From positions 124,001 to 188,000 of the forward strand of contig NZ_CP106736.1 of assembly GCF_030035605.1 (NCBI RefSeq): a stretch of 64,000 nucleotides of DNA, read 5' to 3'. A program made the position numbers and the translations under genes. Below, in pieces: positions 18,965 through 27,935 of this stretch; the stretch's first letter is position 1; every line of letters starts with the position of its first letter. Source of the stretch: Silvimonas soli (lineage in GTDB: Bacteria > Pseudomonadota > Gammaproteobacteria > Burkholderiales > Chitinibacteraceae). The notes beneath the pieces are model-generated. The model worked only from the letters and a program-made list of their open reading frames with translations, was not told where the DNA came from and did not search any database.

Positions 18965-19519
18965 ATGATCATGTCTATCTTATTCTTGAAACAAAACAGC
19001 ACCCGACTGGCCGGCTTGGGTTTGCTCACATTTTTGATGGTTCACTTGGCCGGATGCGGTGCAATGCAAACCGTCAAAGAGGCCACCATCAATACCACCA
19101 AGGCGATCTTTATCGCAGACACACTGACGCTCAAAATCGATTTATTGGCGCGTGAAGGCATGAACGCCGACGATAAAGATCAGGCAACGCCGGTGGTAAT
19201 CCGTATTTATCAACTCAAAGATGCCAAAACCTTCGCTGCGGGTGCTTACACCAGCATGCTGGATAACGATACCAGCATCATCAAAGACGATTTGCTACAG
19301 CGCAAAGACCTGGTTTTACGCCCGGGCGCCAGCATCAGCCTTGACGAGCCATTAGAGAAAAATGCCAAAGCGGTCGGGGTTGCCGCATTTTTCCGCACTG
19401 AAAGCAGGGAAAGACGCTGGCAAATCGTGGTGCCACGCGACGCTCTTTCGGATGATCATGCGCTAAAGATCGAAGTCATCGGTTCCGAACTCAAACTTGC
19501 TGTTCCGGCCAAAGGCTAG
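18965..19519 (+). CDS. tssJ: T6SS outer-membrane lipoprotein TssJ
   Basis: The 184-residue protein has a signal peptide ending in the lipobox LAGC (Cys31). A domain follows with 'PVVIRIYQLKDAKTFAAGAY', 'LVLRPGASISLDEPLEKNAK' and 'VGVAAFFR', the TssJ beta-sandwich signature. TssJ is anchored in the outer membrane and binds the periplasmic end of TssM. A second ATG six bases downstream (18971) is an equally possible start and would not change the mature protein. It lies between tssG and tssE, four bases from the latter. Confidence 0.92.
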   Translation: MIMSILFLKQNSTRLAGLGLLTFLMVHLAGCGAMQTVKEATINTTKAIFIADTLTLKIDLLAREGMNADDKDQATPVVIRIYQLKDAKTFAAGAYTSMLDNDTSIIKDDLLQRKDLVLRPGASISLDEPLEKNAKAVGVAAFFRTESRERRWQIVVPRDALSDDHALKIEVIGSELKLAVPAKG

Positions 19520-19523
19520 CCCG

Positions 19524-19934
19524 ATGACTGGTCCCGCACTCTACGAATTGCTTACCGGACATTTTGCAGACGGCACTGCAATTGACGCTTTTGACGAAAA
19601 AACCCAAACCATCATCAGTGTCATGGACAGCATGCAGCGCATTTTGAATAGCCGCGCGGGCAGTCTGTCCCATTTGCCCGACTACGGGCTGCCTGACTTG
19701 ACCACCATTTACCGGGAGCTTCCCGCCAGCGCGCACAAGTTGAAGCGAACCATCGAAGCAACTTTGATCAAGTACGAACCGCGTTTGCGCAGTATTGAAA
19801 TTGAATTGCAGCCGATGGATGAAGAAGCAATCCTGAGTTATACGCTGGTGTGCCATCTGCGACGGGCCGGGCTAGTGCGCTTTGGTACCTGGTTCTCGCC
19901 AGAAGGTCAGGTTCGATTGAGTCGTTATCGCTAA
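19524..19934 (+). CDS. tssE: T6SS baseplate protein TssE (gp25-like)
   Basis: The 136-residue product, MTGPALYELLTGHFADG at the N-terminus, contains 'ILNSRAGSLSHLPDYGLPDL', the core gp25 motif, and 'TIEATLIKYEPRLRSIEIEL'. TssE is the phage gp25-like wedge protein that caps the sheath at the baseplate. The ATG at 19524 is chosen because homology begins there; the open frame from 19497 lies within tssJ. It is the last gene of the rightward T6SS run. The 156 bases to rmuC, which converges on it, contain no gene or clear terminator. Confidence 0.94.
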   Translation: MTGPALYELLTGHFADGTAIDAFDEKTQTIISVMDSMQRILNSRAGSLSHLPDYGLPDLTTIYRELPASAHKLKRTIEATLIKYEPRLRSIEIELQPMDEEAILSYTLVCHLRRAGLVRFGTWFSPEGQVRLSRYR

Positions 19935-20090
19935 CATGGGCTAGCCCAGCTTTTCCGCCGCAAAGCCCGGTTGGCAGGTGCCAGCGTACGGTTCGGGCCA
20001 GAATTCGGTATTTGGCGAATTTGGTCAACCCTTGCAGTAAAGTAGGAAATGGCCCGAGCCAGCGGCATTCCCTCCGTGTGATGGAAGGGC

Positions 20091-21602
20091 TCACATCTCT
20101 TCCTCTGGCAGTAGCGTGCCAGCCACCGCCAGCGGCACAGGCTGTTCTGATGATGGCTCTTCCAGCCGCACCTGTTCAATCTCTTCAAAGCGGCGGGAAA
20201 TTTTTTCGCTGGTGATCGCAACATTCTGTGCGTCTTCATGCGCCTGGCGGATATGCGTGGCTAGTTTCTTCATGCGATCGTCAAAGCGGGCGAACTCGGA
20301 GCCGAGGCGGCCCAGCGCTTCTTTGATGATGTGTACCTGCTTGCGCGTTTCTACATCCTTAATCACGGCGCGGGCGGTGTTGAGTACGGCCATCAAGGTG
20401 GTCGGCGAAACAATCCACACCCGTTGTTTCATGGCGTAGTTCACCAACTCGCCATGGTATGCGTGGATTTCGGCAAACACGGCTTCAGCCGGGATGAACA
20501 TCACAGCGCCATCGGCGGTTTCGTTGGGGATGATGTATTTGCTGGAAATATCGTCGATATGCTTTTTGATATCGGCGCGGAAGGCGCGTTGGGCGACGGT
20601 GCGGTCTTCACCCGCTTCAAACATACGGTGATAGTTTTCCAGCGGGAACTTGGCATCGACGGCCACCATGCCCGTGGGCTCTGGCAATTTCAGCAAGCAA
20701 TCAGCTCGTGTACCGTTGGAAAGCGTGGCCTGCATCTCGTAAACCTGCGCTGGCAAGACATTACGCACCAGACTTTCCAGTTGTACTTCGCCGAAGGCGC
20801 CGCGGGAGCGTTTATCGCCCAGCAGTTCTTGCAAGCTGACCACGTTGGTGGTCAGGCCATCTATTTTCTTCTGGGCTTCATCAATGGTTGCCAGGCGCGC
20901 CATGACGTTGGCGAAGGTTTCGTTCGTTTTCTTGAAGCCTTCATCCAGCCGCTCGCTGACCTTGCCGGAGATTTCGGATAATTTGTTGTCAGCAGTCTGC
21001 GTCAATTGCGCGACCGATTGCGTCAGTTGCATGCTGGTAGTGGCCAGCGCGTCGCGCAGTTGTTCCATCTCGCGCCTGGATTGCTCGGCCAGCATTTGCG
21101 AGAGCTTGACCAGCACTTCTTCACGCAAGGTGTCTTGTTTGGTTTGCAGTGCGGCAGAAATCTCGCCCAGTTGGGTCATCATCTGCTGGCGGCTTTCACT
21201 CAGTGATTCGGTCAAAGACAGGCGCAATGCGGATAAAGATTCGGACTGGGAAATTTGCAGTTTTTCCAGTACCGCACGGGTCTGGTTCAGTTCGGTAGAA
21301 ACACCTGCACGCAGCCGGTCAAACGCCTCACTCATGCTGCCCCGTAATTGCTCGCTGGAGCGGCCGATGGCATCGTTCAACAAGGCGCCGTGCTGGGCAA
21401 AGGCATTGTGTGACGCTTCGTTCTGACGGGCGAAGCCGCTCTGGACCTGGTGGACTACTTCCTTCTGGCTGGCATGCAGTTCCGACGCCAGCGCCTCCAT
21501 CATTTGCTCTTGCGTTCGCGCCAGTTGCTGCAACTTGATCACGACCAGTACACCGGCCAACAAGGCCACCAAAGTTGTTACGCCAAACAGAAGATCGATC
21601 AT
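20091..21602 (-). CDS. rmuC: RmuC family protein
   Basis: The 503-residue protein has one N-terminal membrane segment (about residues 4-22) and a long coiled-coil region (about 25-240, rich in Gln/Glu/Leu/Ser). The C-terminal RmuC domain has 'RGAFGEVQLESLVRNVLP', 'VDAKFPLENYHRMFEAG' and 'AVMFIPAEAVFAEIHAY'. RmuC limits recombination at inverted repeats in E. coli; the fold resembles nucleases. The ATG at 21602 is chosen because the membrane segment follows directly; the open frame extends to 21683 but overlaps the flgA promoter area. It is convergent with tssE and divergent from flgA. Confidence 0.93.
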   Translation of the reverse strand: MIDLLFGVTTLVALLAGVLVVIKLQQLARTQEQMMEALASELHASQKEVVHQVQSGFARQNEASHNAFAQHGALLNDAIGRSSEQLRGSMSEAFDRLRAGVSTELNQTRAVLEKLQISQSESLSALRLSLTESLSESRQQMMTQLGEISAALQTKQDTLREEVLVKLSQMLAEQSRREMEQLRDALATTSMQLTQSVAQLTQTADNKLSEISGKVSERLDEGFKKTNETFANVMARLATIDEAQKKIDGLTTNVVSLQELLGDKRSRGAFGEVQLESLVRNVLPAQVYEMQATLSNGTRADCLLKLPEPTGMVAVDAKFPLENYHRMFEAGEDRTVAQRAFRADIKKHIDDISSKYIIPNETADGAVMFIPAEAVFAEIHAYHGELVNYAMKQRVWIVSPTTLMAVLNTARAVIKDVETRKQVHIIKEALGRLGSEFARFDDRMKKLATHIRQAHEDAQNVAITSEKISRRFEEIEQVRLEEPSSEQPVPLAVAGTLLPEEEM

Positions 21603-21701
21603 TACCGGACTTACCCATAAACAGAACATCAAGTGAACGGATTGTAGGCGTGTCACAACGGCATCACCAGCGACAGCGGACACGCGCCGTACATCGCACG
21701 T

Positions 21702-21707
21702 TATAAT
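21702..21707 (+). promoter_or_regulatory. Candidate -10 element of a possibly leaderless flgA promoter
   Basis: A perfect TATAAT ends seven bases before the flgA ATG at 21714, so transcription would be expected to begin at or next to the A of the start codon. The upstream -35 is weak (CGGACA at 21677-21682 with a 19-base spacer). No Shine-Dalgarno sequence fits between the element and the ATG. The classical flagellar sigma-28 pattern is absent. Confidence 0.5.
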
Positions 21708-21713
21708 CTTGCG

Positions 21714-22397
21714 ATGCGCACCTTTCTGGCTTCTCTCATTTTATTGGTCTGTCTGCCCGCCGCTGCGGCCGGGCAAACCGATCTCGCTACCATTCAACGC
21801 GCCGCAGCCTCGTGGCTGGATCAGCAACTGGCCCAATATCAAGGCGGCAGCAGTTATACCTTCGGCAAGCTGGATAATCGCTTGCGCCTGGAGCCCTGCA
21901 ACGCCATGGATGTGCAGGCTGCACCGGGATATCGACTGGCTGGCAACAGCATGCTGCGGGTGCGTTGTGCCGATGGCGCGACCTGGGCCGTCAACCTGCC
22001 CGTTAAAATCAGTGTGCAGGCCACCTATTACGTTGCCGCAAGACCACTCCCATCGGGCCATGTACTGGCGGATGGCGACCTGATTCCGCAGCAAGGCGAT
22101 CTGGGGCAACTGCAAGGTAGCGTGATTCTTGATCCGAACGACGCCTTGGGTCGCACGCTGAGCAGTGCGGTGGCTGCTGGCGGTGCAGTCCGGTCGGAAA
22201 TGTTGCGGGCGCCAATGGTGGTGCAGCAAGGGCAGAAGGTGCGGGTGGTTATGCGCGCCGGTGGGGTCGAAGTCAGTAATGACGGCTTTGCGCTGAACAA
22301 CGCCGCCGAAGGCCAGAACGTGCGAGTACGCGTGGGTAACAACACGATTGTGCAAGGCGTTGCCCGCAGTGGCGGCGTAGTCGAAGTGACTGACTAA
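21714..22397 (+). CDS. flgA: Flagellar basal body P-ring formation chaperone FlgA
   Basis: The 227-residue protein has a cleavable signal peptide (to about 'AAAAG', residue 20), an N-terminal region with a Cys pair ('RLEPCN', 'MLRVRCADG'), and a C-terminal SAF/ChapFlgA domain. The latter includes 'YYVAARPLPSGHVLADGDL', 'LGRTLSSAVAAGGAVRSEML' and 'VQQGQKVRVVMRAGGVEV'. FlgA is the periplasmic chaperone for FlgI P-ring assembly. No other flagellar gene is nearby, which is unusual because flgA normally sits next to flgB or flgM. The next gene, ribF, has its own promoter. Confidence 0.93.
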   Translation: MRTFLASLILLVCLPAAAAGQTDLATIQRAAASWLDQQLAQYQGGSSYTFGKLDNRLRLEPCNAMDVQAAPGYRLAGNSMLRVRCADGATWAVNLPVKISVQATYYVAARPLPSGHVLADGDLIPQQGDLGQLQGSVILDPNDALGRTLSSAVAAGGAVRSEMLRAPMVVQQGQKVRVVMRAGGVEVSNDGFALNNAAEGQNVRVRVGNNTIVQGVARSGGVVEVTD

Positions 22398-22475
22398 GCC
22401 AGTCGCGCCAGCCCGTATTTACGGTGCCTGCAGTTGGTGTAATGCTGCAGCGCGATCTTTCACTATCCAGATGTC

Positions 22476-22504
22476 CTGACAAACTGGCGCCCAGCCGGTA
22501 AAAT
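22476..22504 (+). promoter_or_regulatory. Sigma-70 promoter of the ribF-ileS-lspA-ispH operon
   Basis: CTGACA (22476-22481) and TAAAAT (22499-22504) are separated by 17 bases, five of six matches to consensus in each box. A start of transcription near 22511 gives a leader of about 24 bases to the ATG at 22535. This makes the alternative in-frame TTG at 22514 unlikely as a start. Confidence 0.6.
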
Positions 22505-22534
22505 TGTTGGTTTTTGAATGCCATACTGCGACCA

Positions 22535-23455
22535 ATGCGCATAATTCGCGGCGTACACGCTGCCGCCCTTCCCCCGACGGCCCTTACAATTGGCAACTTC
22601 GACGGCCTGCATCTGGGCCATCGCGCCATGCTGGCGGAGCTACGTCAGGAAGCCGCGCAGCGCGGGCTGGCCAGTGCCCTGCTCACGTTTGAGCCGCATC
22701 CGCGCGAACTGTTTACACCCGAGACCGCGCCGACCCGTTTAACCAGCCTGCGCGAGAAGCTGGAATTTCTGGCGGCCGAGGGGCTGGATTACGTGATCCT
22801 GCAGCGTTTCAACCGCCGTTTTTCCGGTATTGACGCCACGGCGTTTCGGGATGACATCATTGCCGGCAAGCTGAATGCGCGGTTCATGCTGATTGGCCAT
22901 GATTTTCGCTTCGGCAAACAGCGCGCAGGTGATTTCGAGTTGTTGCAGCAAAATCCGCAACTCACAGTGCGTTCCATGCCCGCGGTGATGCTGGATGAGC
23001 AGCGTATTTCGTCCACTTCCGTGCGCAACGCTTTGGCCGCAGGCGATATGCAATTGGCCGAGCGCTTGCTTGGCAGGCCGTATTCGATTTCTGGGCGCGT
23101 TGTGGGTGGCGACAAACTTGGTCGTGAGCTGGGATTTCCCACCGCCAATATCCGCATCCGCCACAATCGTCCGCCGACCATGGGGATTTTCGTGGTCGAG
23201 ATCGCGGGGCTGGATCGGGTCTACCAAGGCGTGGCCAGTCTGGGCGTGCGCCCTACGGTCAAAGGCGCGGGCGCGGCGCCGGTGCTTGAGGTGTTCATTT
23301 TTGACTTCAAGCGCGAGATTTACGGCGAGCATTTACGTATCAACTTTCTCGCCAAACTACGCGATGAAGCCAAATTTACCGGGCTGGATGCATTGATTGC
23401 CCAGATTCAGAAAGATTGTGACAACGCGCGCGAATGGTTTGCCATTCATCGTTGA
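22535..23455 (+). CDS. ribF: Bifunctional riboflavin kinase / FAD synthetase RibF
   Basis: The 306-residue protein makes FMN from riboflavin and then FAD. The N-terminal FAD synthetase part has 'LTIGNFDGLHLGHRAML' (GxFDGxHxGH nucleotidyltransferase motif, about residues 20-33) and 'LIGHDFRFGKQRAGD'. 'ISSTSVRNALAAGD' marks the end of that part. The C-terminal kinase has 'GRELGFPTANI' and 'GVASLGVRPTVKG'. The ATG at 22535 is chosen from the promoter position; a TTG at 22514 would add seven residues. It is the first gene of a conserved operon with ileS 79 bases downstream. Confidence 0.96.
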   Translation: MRIIRGVHAAALPPTALTIGNFDGLHLGHRAMLAELRQEAAQRGLASALLTFEPHPRELFTPETAPTRLTSLREKLEFLAAEGLDYVILQRFNRRFSGIDATAFRDDIIAGKLNARFMLIGHDFRFGKQRAGDFELLQQNPQLTVRSMPAVMLDEQRISSTSVRNALAAGDMQLAERLLGRPYSISGRVVGGDKLGRELGFPTANIRIRHNRPPTMGIFVVEIAGLDRVYQGVASLGVRPTVKGAGAAPVLEVFIFDFKREIYGEHLRINFLAKLRDEAKFTGLDALIAQIQKDCDNAREWFAIHR

Positions 23456-23534
23456 GCACGGCGGCCTTCGCCCCCATATAGATTGATCACGTTGATCGCC
23501 CCATTACAGAATCACGACCCAAGAGATTGCAACC

Positions 23535-26405
23535 ATGAGTGACAAGCCGTCGAACAAGTACCCCGTCAACCTGCTCGACACACCGTTCCCGATGCGTGGC
23601 GATCTGGCCAAGCGCGAACCGGGCTTTCTGAAAGCCTGGCAGGATCAGCAGCTCTATAAAAAGCTGCGTGAGAAATCCAAAGCGCAAGGTCGGCCTAAAT
23701 TCATCCTGCATGATGGCCCGCCCTACGCGAACGCCAAGATTCACTTGGGTCATGCGGTCAACAAGATTCTGAAAGACATCATCGTCAAGTCCAAATCACT
23801 GGCGGGTTTTGACGCGCCCTACGTGCCGGGCTGGGATTGCCACGGCTTGCCGATTGAGCATCAGATCGAAAAACTGGCCAAGGGCGACAAAAAAGCCATT
23901 CAGGCCAATCCGGACATCCACGCGCGCATTGTGCAGTTCCGCAAAGACAACGGGCTGGACCCAAAGTCTTATGACTTGCCACCGGCGTTTATCCGCGAGT
24001 TGTGCCGCGCTTATGCTGCCGCGCAGATCGAAATCCAGAAGGCCGACTTTATCCGCCTGGGCGTGATGGGCGACTGGGATCACCCATATCGCACCATGGA
24101 CTTCAAAACCGAAGCCGATATCGTGCGCACACTGGGCAAGATCCACGCCAACGGTTATATGGTCAAAGGCCAGAAGCCAGTGCATTGGTGTGTCGACTGT
24201 GGCTCCGCGCTGGCTGAAGCTGAAGTTGAATACGAAGACAAAACCTCGCCAGCTATCGACGTCGCCTTCAAGGTGCTCGATGGCGCCGCCGTGGCCAAAG
24301 CATTCGATCTGCCATCGTTGAATGGCAAAGACGCCTACGCCGTCATCTGGACTACTACACCGTGGACGCTGCCTGCCAACCAAGCGGTGGCAGTGCACCC
24401 AGAACTCAATTACGACCTGTTCGACACGCCCAAGGGTTTGCTGATTCTGGTGCGCGAACTGGCTGAAAGCGCGCTCAAGCGTTATGGCGCAGAAGGCAGC
24501 AAGTCGATTGGTCACGCCAAGGGCGCGGCACTGGAAGGATTGCAGCTCCAGCACCCTTTCTACGCTGAGCGTCAGGGCCAGATCATTCTGGGTGATCACG
24601 TCACTACCGACGCGGGTACTGGCCTGGTACACACCGCACCGGCGCACGGCCTTGAAGACTGGCAAGTCGGCCTGAAGTACGACTTGTCCAAAGAAAACCC
24701 GGTCGGCGACGATGGTCGTTACAAATCCACCGTGGCGCTGTTTGCCGGCAAAACAGTGTGGGAAGCCAATCCGCTGATCGTTGAACTACTGGGCGGAAAA
24801 GGCGCGTTGCTAGCCAGCGAAAAGCTGCTGCACAGCTACCCGCATTGCTGGCGTCACAAAACCCCAATCATTTTCCGCGCCACTGCCCAATGGTTTATCG
24901 CCATGGAAAAAGCGGGCGTGGACGGCACTACTTTGCGCGCCAAAGCCAACGCAGCAGTCGAAGCCACCGAGTTCTTCCCGGCCTGGGGTCGCGCACGGCT
25001 GGAATCCATGATTGGCAATCGCCCGGACTGGTGTATTTCGCGTCAGCGCAACTGGGGCGTGCCGATGACGTTCTTTGTGCACAAAGAAACCGGCGAACTG
25101 CACCCGAATTCTCTGGAATTGCTGGAAGAAGCGGCCAAGCGTATCGAACAAGAAGGCATTGAAGCCTGGTTCAAGCTGGACCCGGCTGAGCTATTAGGCG
25201 CCGATGCCGCGCACTACAACAAGCTGCGCGATACGCTGGACGTATGGTTTGACTCCGGTTCTACCCACTACGCCGTGCTGCGTCAGCGTGAAGAACTGGC
25301 GTGGCCAGCCGACCTGTATCTGGAAGGCTCGGACCAACACCGTGGCTGGTTCCAGTCGTCCCTGCTGACCGGCTGCGCGACTGAAGGTCAAGCCCCGTAC
25401 AAGCAATTGCTCACCCACGGTTTCACAGTGGACGAGCATGGCCGCAAGATGTCCAAGTCCATGGGCAACGGCATCGAGCCGCAAGAAATCTTCAACACGC
25501 TGGGCGCGGATATGCTGCGCCTGTGGATTGCCAGTGCCGATTATTCTGGCGAAATGTCGCTGTCGCAAGAAATTCTCAAGCGCACGTCAGATGCCTATCG
25601 CCGCATCCGTAACACCTTGCGGTTCTTGCTGGCCAATATCTCGGACTTCACCGCCGTCGACGTATTGCCAGTGGGCGATTTGATCGAGCTGGATCGTTAC
25701 GCCCTGGCGCGTTATAACGCGTTCCAGAGCAAGGTCACCGGCTTGTACGATCGCTACGAGTTCCACTCTGCCGTGCAGGAAATCCACGGTTATTGCTCGG
25801 AAGAACTCGGTTCGTTCTATCTGGATATCCTGAAAGACCGCCTGTACACCATGAAGGCCGACAGTGCCGGTCGCCGCTCCGCCCAAACCGCGTTGTGGCA
25901 TATCACGCAAGGTCTGGTGCGTTTACTGGCGCCAATTCTGTCGTTCACTTCGCATGAAGTCTGGGAAGTGCTGGGTAACGAAGAAAACGTATTCTTCGCC
26001 ACGCTTTATCAGGCGCCACAAGCTGCCGACGCTGACGCACTGGAAACTCGCTTTGCCCTGATCCGCGAGATGCGTACCCAAGTGCAAAAAGAAATCGAAG
26101 TGCAGCGTGCTGAAGGCAAACTGGGCTCCTCATTGCAGGCTGAGGTCACAGTCACCGTTGATGGCGATACATTCAGTGCCTTGAATGACCTGGGTGACGA
26201 TCTGAAGTTTGTGCTGATCGTGTCAAAAGCCACGCTGGTTCGCGGTGCAGAAGCCGGCATCGTGGTCGGCAGCTCAAACGAACAGAAATGCGAGCGCTGC
26301 TGGCATTACACCCCAACCACCGGCAGCCATGCTGAGCATCCAGGCCTGTGCGCACGTTGCGTAGATAATCTGTTTGGCAATGGCGAGGTTCGCGCACATG
26401 CGTAA
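23535..26405 (+). CDS. ileS: Isoleucyl-tRNA synthetase
   Basis: The 956-residue class I synthetase charges tRNA-Ile. It carries a HIGH-type motif ('HLGHAVNK', about residue 71), 'VPGWDCHGLPIEHQ', the editing-domain region around 'VIWTTTPWTLPANQ', and 'KMSKSMGNG' (about residue 638). At the C-terminus is the zinc-finger pattern 'KCERCWHYT' with 'CARC'. Length is normal for the bacterial type with the zinc domain. Its stop overlaps lspA by eight bases, so lspA is probably coupled. Confidence 0.98.
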   Translation: MSDKPSNKYPVNLLDTPFPMRGDLAKREPGFLKAWQDQQLYKKLREKSKAQGRPKFILHDGPPYANAKIHLGHAVNKILKDIIVKSKSLAGFDAPYVPGWDCHGLPIEHQIEKLAKGDKKAIQANPDIHARIVQFRKDNGLDPKSYDLPPAFIRELCRAYAAAQIEIQKADFIRLGVMGDWDHPYRTMDFKTEADIVRTLGKIHANGYMVKGQKPVHWCVDCGSALAEAEVEYEDKTSPAIDVAFKVLDGAAVAKAFDLPSLNGKDAYAVIWTTTPWTLPANQAVAVHPELNYDLFDTPKGLLILVRELAESALKRYGAEGSKSIGHAKGAALEGLQLQHPFYAERQGQIILGDHVTTDAGTGLVHTAPAHGLEDWQVGLKYDLSKENPVGDDGRYKSTVALFAGKTVWEANPLIVELLGGKGALLASEKLLHSYPHCWRHKTPIIFRATAQWFIAMEKAGVDGTTLRAKANAAVEATEFFPAWGRARLESMIGNRPDWCISRQRNWGVPMTFFVHKETGELHPNSLELLEEAAKRIEQEGIEAWFKLDPAELLGADAAHYNKLRDTLDVWFDSGSTHYAVLRQREELAWPADLYLEGSDQHRGWFQSSLLTGCATEGQAPYKQLLTHGFTVDEHGRKMSKSMGNGIEPQEIFNTLGADMLRLWIASADYSGEMSLSQEILKRTSDAYRRIRNTLRFLLANISDFTAVDVLPVGDLIELDRYALARYNAFQSKVTGLYDRYEFHSAVQEIHGYCSEELGSFYLDILKDRLYTMKADSAGRRSAQTALWHITQGLVRLLAPILSFTSHEVWEVLGNEENVFFATLYQAPQAADADALETRFALIREMRTQVQKEIEVQRAEGKLGSSLQAEVTVTVDGDTFSALNDLGDDLKFVLIVSKATLVRGAEAGIVVGSSNEQKCERCWHYTPTTGSHAEHPGLCARCVDNLFGNGEVRAHA

Positions 26406-26877
26406 GTGGCTTCTGATCGCGCTAGCGGTCATCGTGCTGGACCAGATCACCAAATTGCTCATTCAGTCGCATCTGCAATTTGGCGAGATGGTCTCGCTTA
26501 TTCCTGGCTGTTTCAGCTTTACACTGACCTATAACATGGGCGCGGCGTTTTCGTTTCTGGCTAATGCTGGCGGCTGGCAACGGCATTTCTTTACCGTGCT
26601 GGCGCTGGCTGTGTCGGTATTCATTATCGTCACACTGAAAAAACATCATCAGCAAACGCGTTTTTCAATGGCACTGGCGCTGATTCTGGGTGGCGCACTG
26701 GGCAACGTGATTGATCGCGTGTCTTATGGCCATGTAATTGATTTTATTCTGGTTTACTGGAAGAACTGGTATTACCCAGCTTTCAATATCGCCGATTCTG
26801 CGATTTGCATTGGCGCAGTATTGCTGGTGCTCGATTCGATTGCGCGCCCGCAAACCTCCAGGGAAAAGCCGCTATGA
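26398..26877 (+). CDS. lspA: Lipoprotein signal peptidase LspA
   Basis: The 159-residue protein has four membrane helices and the two catalytic Asp motifs of the type II signal peptidase: 'GALGNVIDRVSYGHVIDF' and 'FNIADSAICIGA'. It cleaves prolipoprotein signal peptides at the inner membrane. The N-terminus MRKWLLIALAVIVLDQITK is typical ('DQxTK'). The ATG at 26398 overlaps the end of ileS by eight bases; the earlier in-frame start at 26374 lies inside ileS. It overlaps ispH by four bases. Confidence 0.97.
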   Translation: MRKWLLIALAVIVLDQITKLLIQSHLQFGEMVSLIPGCFSFTLTYNMGAAFSFLANAGGWQRHFFTVLALAVSVFIIVTLKKHHQQTRFSMALALILGGALGNVIDRVSYGHVIDFILVYWKNWYYPAFNIADSAICIGAVLLVLDSIARPQTSREKPL

Positions 26878-27800
26878 CCATGCAAATCATTCTTGCCAAT
26901 CCGCGCGGGTTTTGTGCGGGTGTGGACCGGGCCATTGCCATTGTCGAACGAGCGCTGGAGAAATACGGCGCGCCGATTTACGTGCGGCACGAAGTGGTTC
27001 ACAACAAATACGTCATTGAAGACCTGAAAAAGAAAGGCGCGATTTTTGTTGAAGAACTGGCCGAAGTACCTTCGGGCAACACGGTGATCTTCTCGGCTCA
27101 CGGCGTTTCGCAGGCCGTGCGCCGCGAGGCGGAAAGCCGCGGCTTGAACGTGTACGACGCCACCTGCCCGCTGGTGACCAAGGTCCATCTGGAGGTCAAA
27201 CGCCTGCGCGAGCAGGACTATGAAATCGTCATGATCGGCCACAAAGGTCACCCGGAAGTGGAAGGCACCATGGGCCAATCCGGCGGCGGCATGTATCTGG
27301 TGGAAGATCCGCAAGACGTGGCCGAGTTGCAGGTGGCTGCTCCGGAAAAACTGGCCTACGTCACCCAGACCACGCTGTCGGTGGATGACGCGCAAGTGGT
27401 CATCAACGCCCTGCGCACACGCTTCCCGCAGATCGTCGGCCCGAAGAAAGACGACATCTGTTACGCCACGCAAAACCGCCAGGATGCAGTCAAGCAACTG
27501 GCGCGGGATGTGGATGTGCTGATCGTGGTTGGCTCGCCCAATAGTTCGAACTCCAACCGCTTGCGCGAAGTTGGCACCACATTGGGCATTGATGCCTACA
27601 TGGTCGACAACGAAAGCGAACTCAAACAAGAATGGTTCGACAACAAGACTCGCGTGGGTTTGACCGCTGGGGCATCGGCACCGGAGGTGTTGGTGCAGCA
27701 AGTGGTCAGTCGCATCCAGGCATTTGGCGCTGAGTCGGTCGTGCCCATGGACGGACTGGAAGAAAACATCGTCTTCTCGCTACCCAAAGGTTTGGCCTGA
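26874..27800 (+). CDS. ispH: 4-hydroxy-3-methylbut-2-enyl diphosphate reductase IspH
   Basis: The 308-residue iron-sulphur enzyme performs the last step of the MEP isoprenoid pathway, making IPP and DMAPP. Three conserved cluster cysteines are visible in 'NPRGFCAGVDRAI', 'DATCPLVTKVH' and 'DDICYATQNRQ'. 'HKGHPEVEGTMGQ' and 'VVGSPNSSNSNRL' complete the family pattern. The ATG at 26874 overlaps the lspA stop in ATGA; a second ATG follows at 26880. The gene ends the operon and is followed by a good terminator. Confidence 0.97.
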   Translation: MTMQIILANPRGFCAGVDRAIAIVERALEKYGAPIYVRHEVVHNKYVIEDLKKKGAIFVEELAEVPSGNTVIFSAHGVSQAVRREAESRGLNVYDATCPLVTKVHLEVKRLREQDYEIVMIGHKGHPEVEGTMGQSGGGMYLVEDPQDVAELQVAAPEKLAYVTQTTLSVDDAQVVINALRTRFPQIVGPKKDDICYATQNRQDAVKQLARDVDVLIVVGSPNSSNSNRLREVGTTLGIDAYMVDNESELKQEWFDNKTRVGLTAGASAPEVLVQQVVSRIQAFGAESVVPMDGLEENIVFSLPKGLA

Positions 27801-27830
27801 CACAGGCTGGCGCTCACCATAATCCAGAAA

Positions 27831-27856
27831 AACGCCGCTCACCCGGCGTTTTTTTG
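27831..27856 (+). terminator. Rho-independent terminator after ispH
   Basis: AACGCCG and CGGCGTT form a 7-bp stem with a 6-base loop, followed by a run of six to seven T. It lies 30 bases after the ispH stop and closes the ribF-ileS-lspA-ispH operon. Confidence 0.85.
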
Positions 27857-27935
27857 TTGGCTAGCCAGGCGGGCCTATTTTCATTTGTAAGAAACCGGGC
27901 GTTTTCGAGCCCGAATCGGTACAATTGCCGCCACC

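Noticed and set aside
26772..27701. A 309-residue open frame antisense to lspA/ispH
   Set aside because: It lies fully opposite strongly recognised genes, has no family motif and reflects codon bias of the ispH strand.
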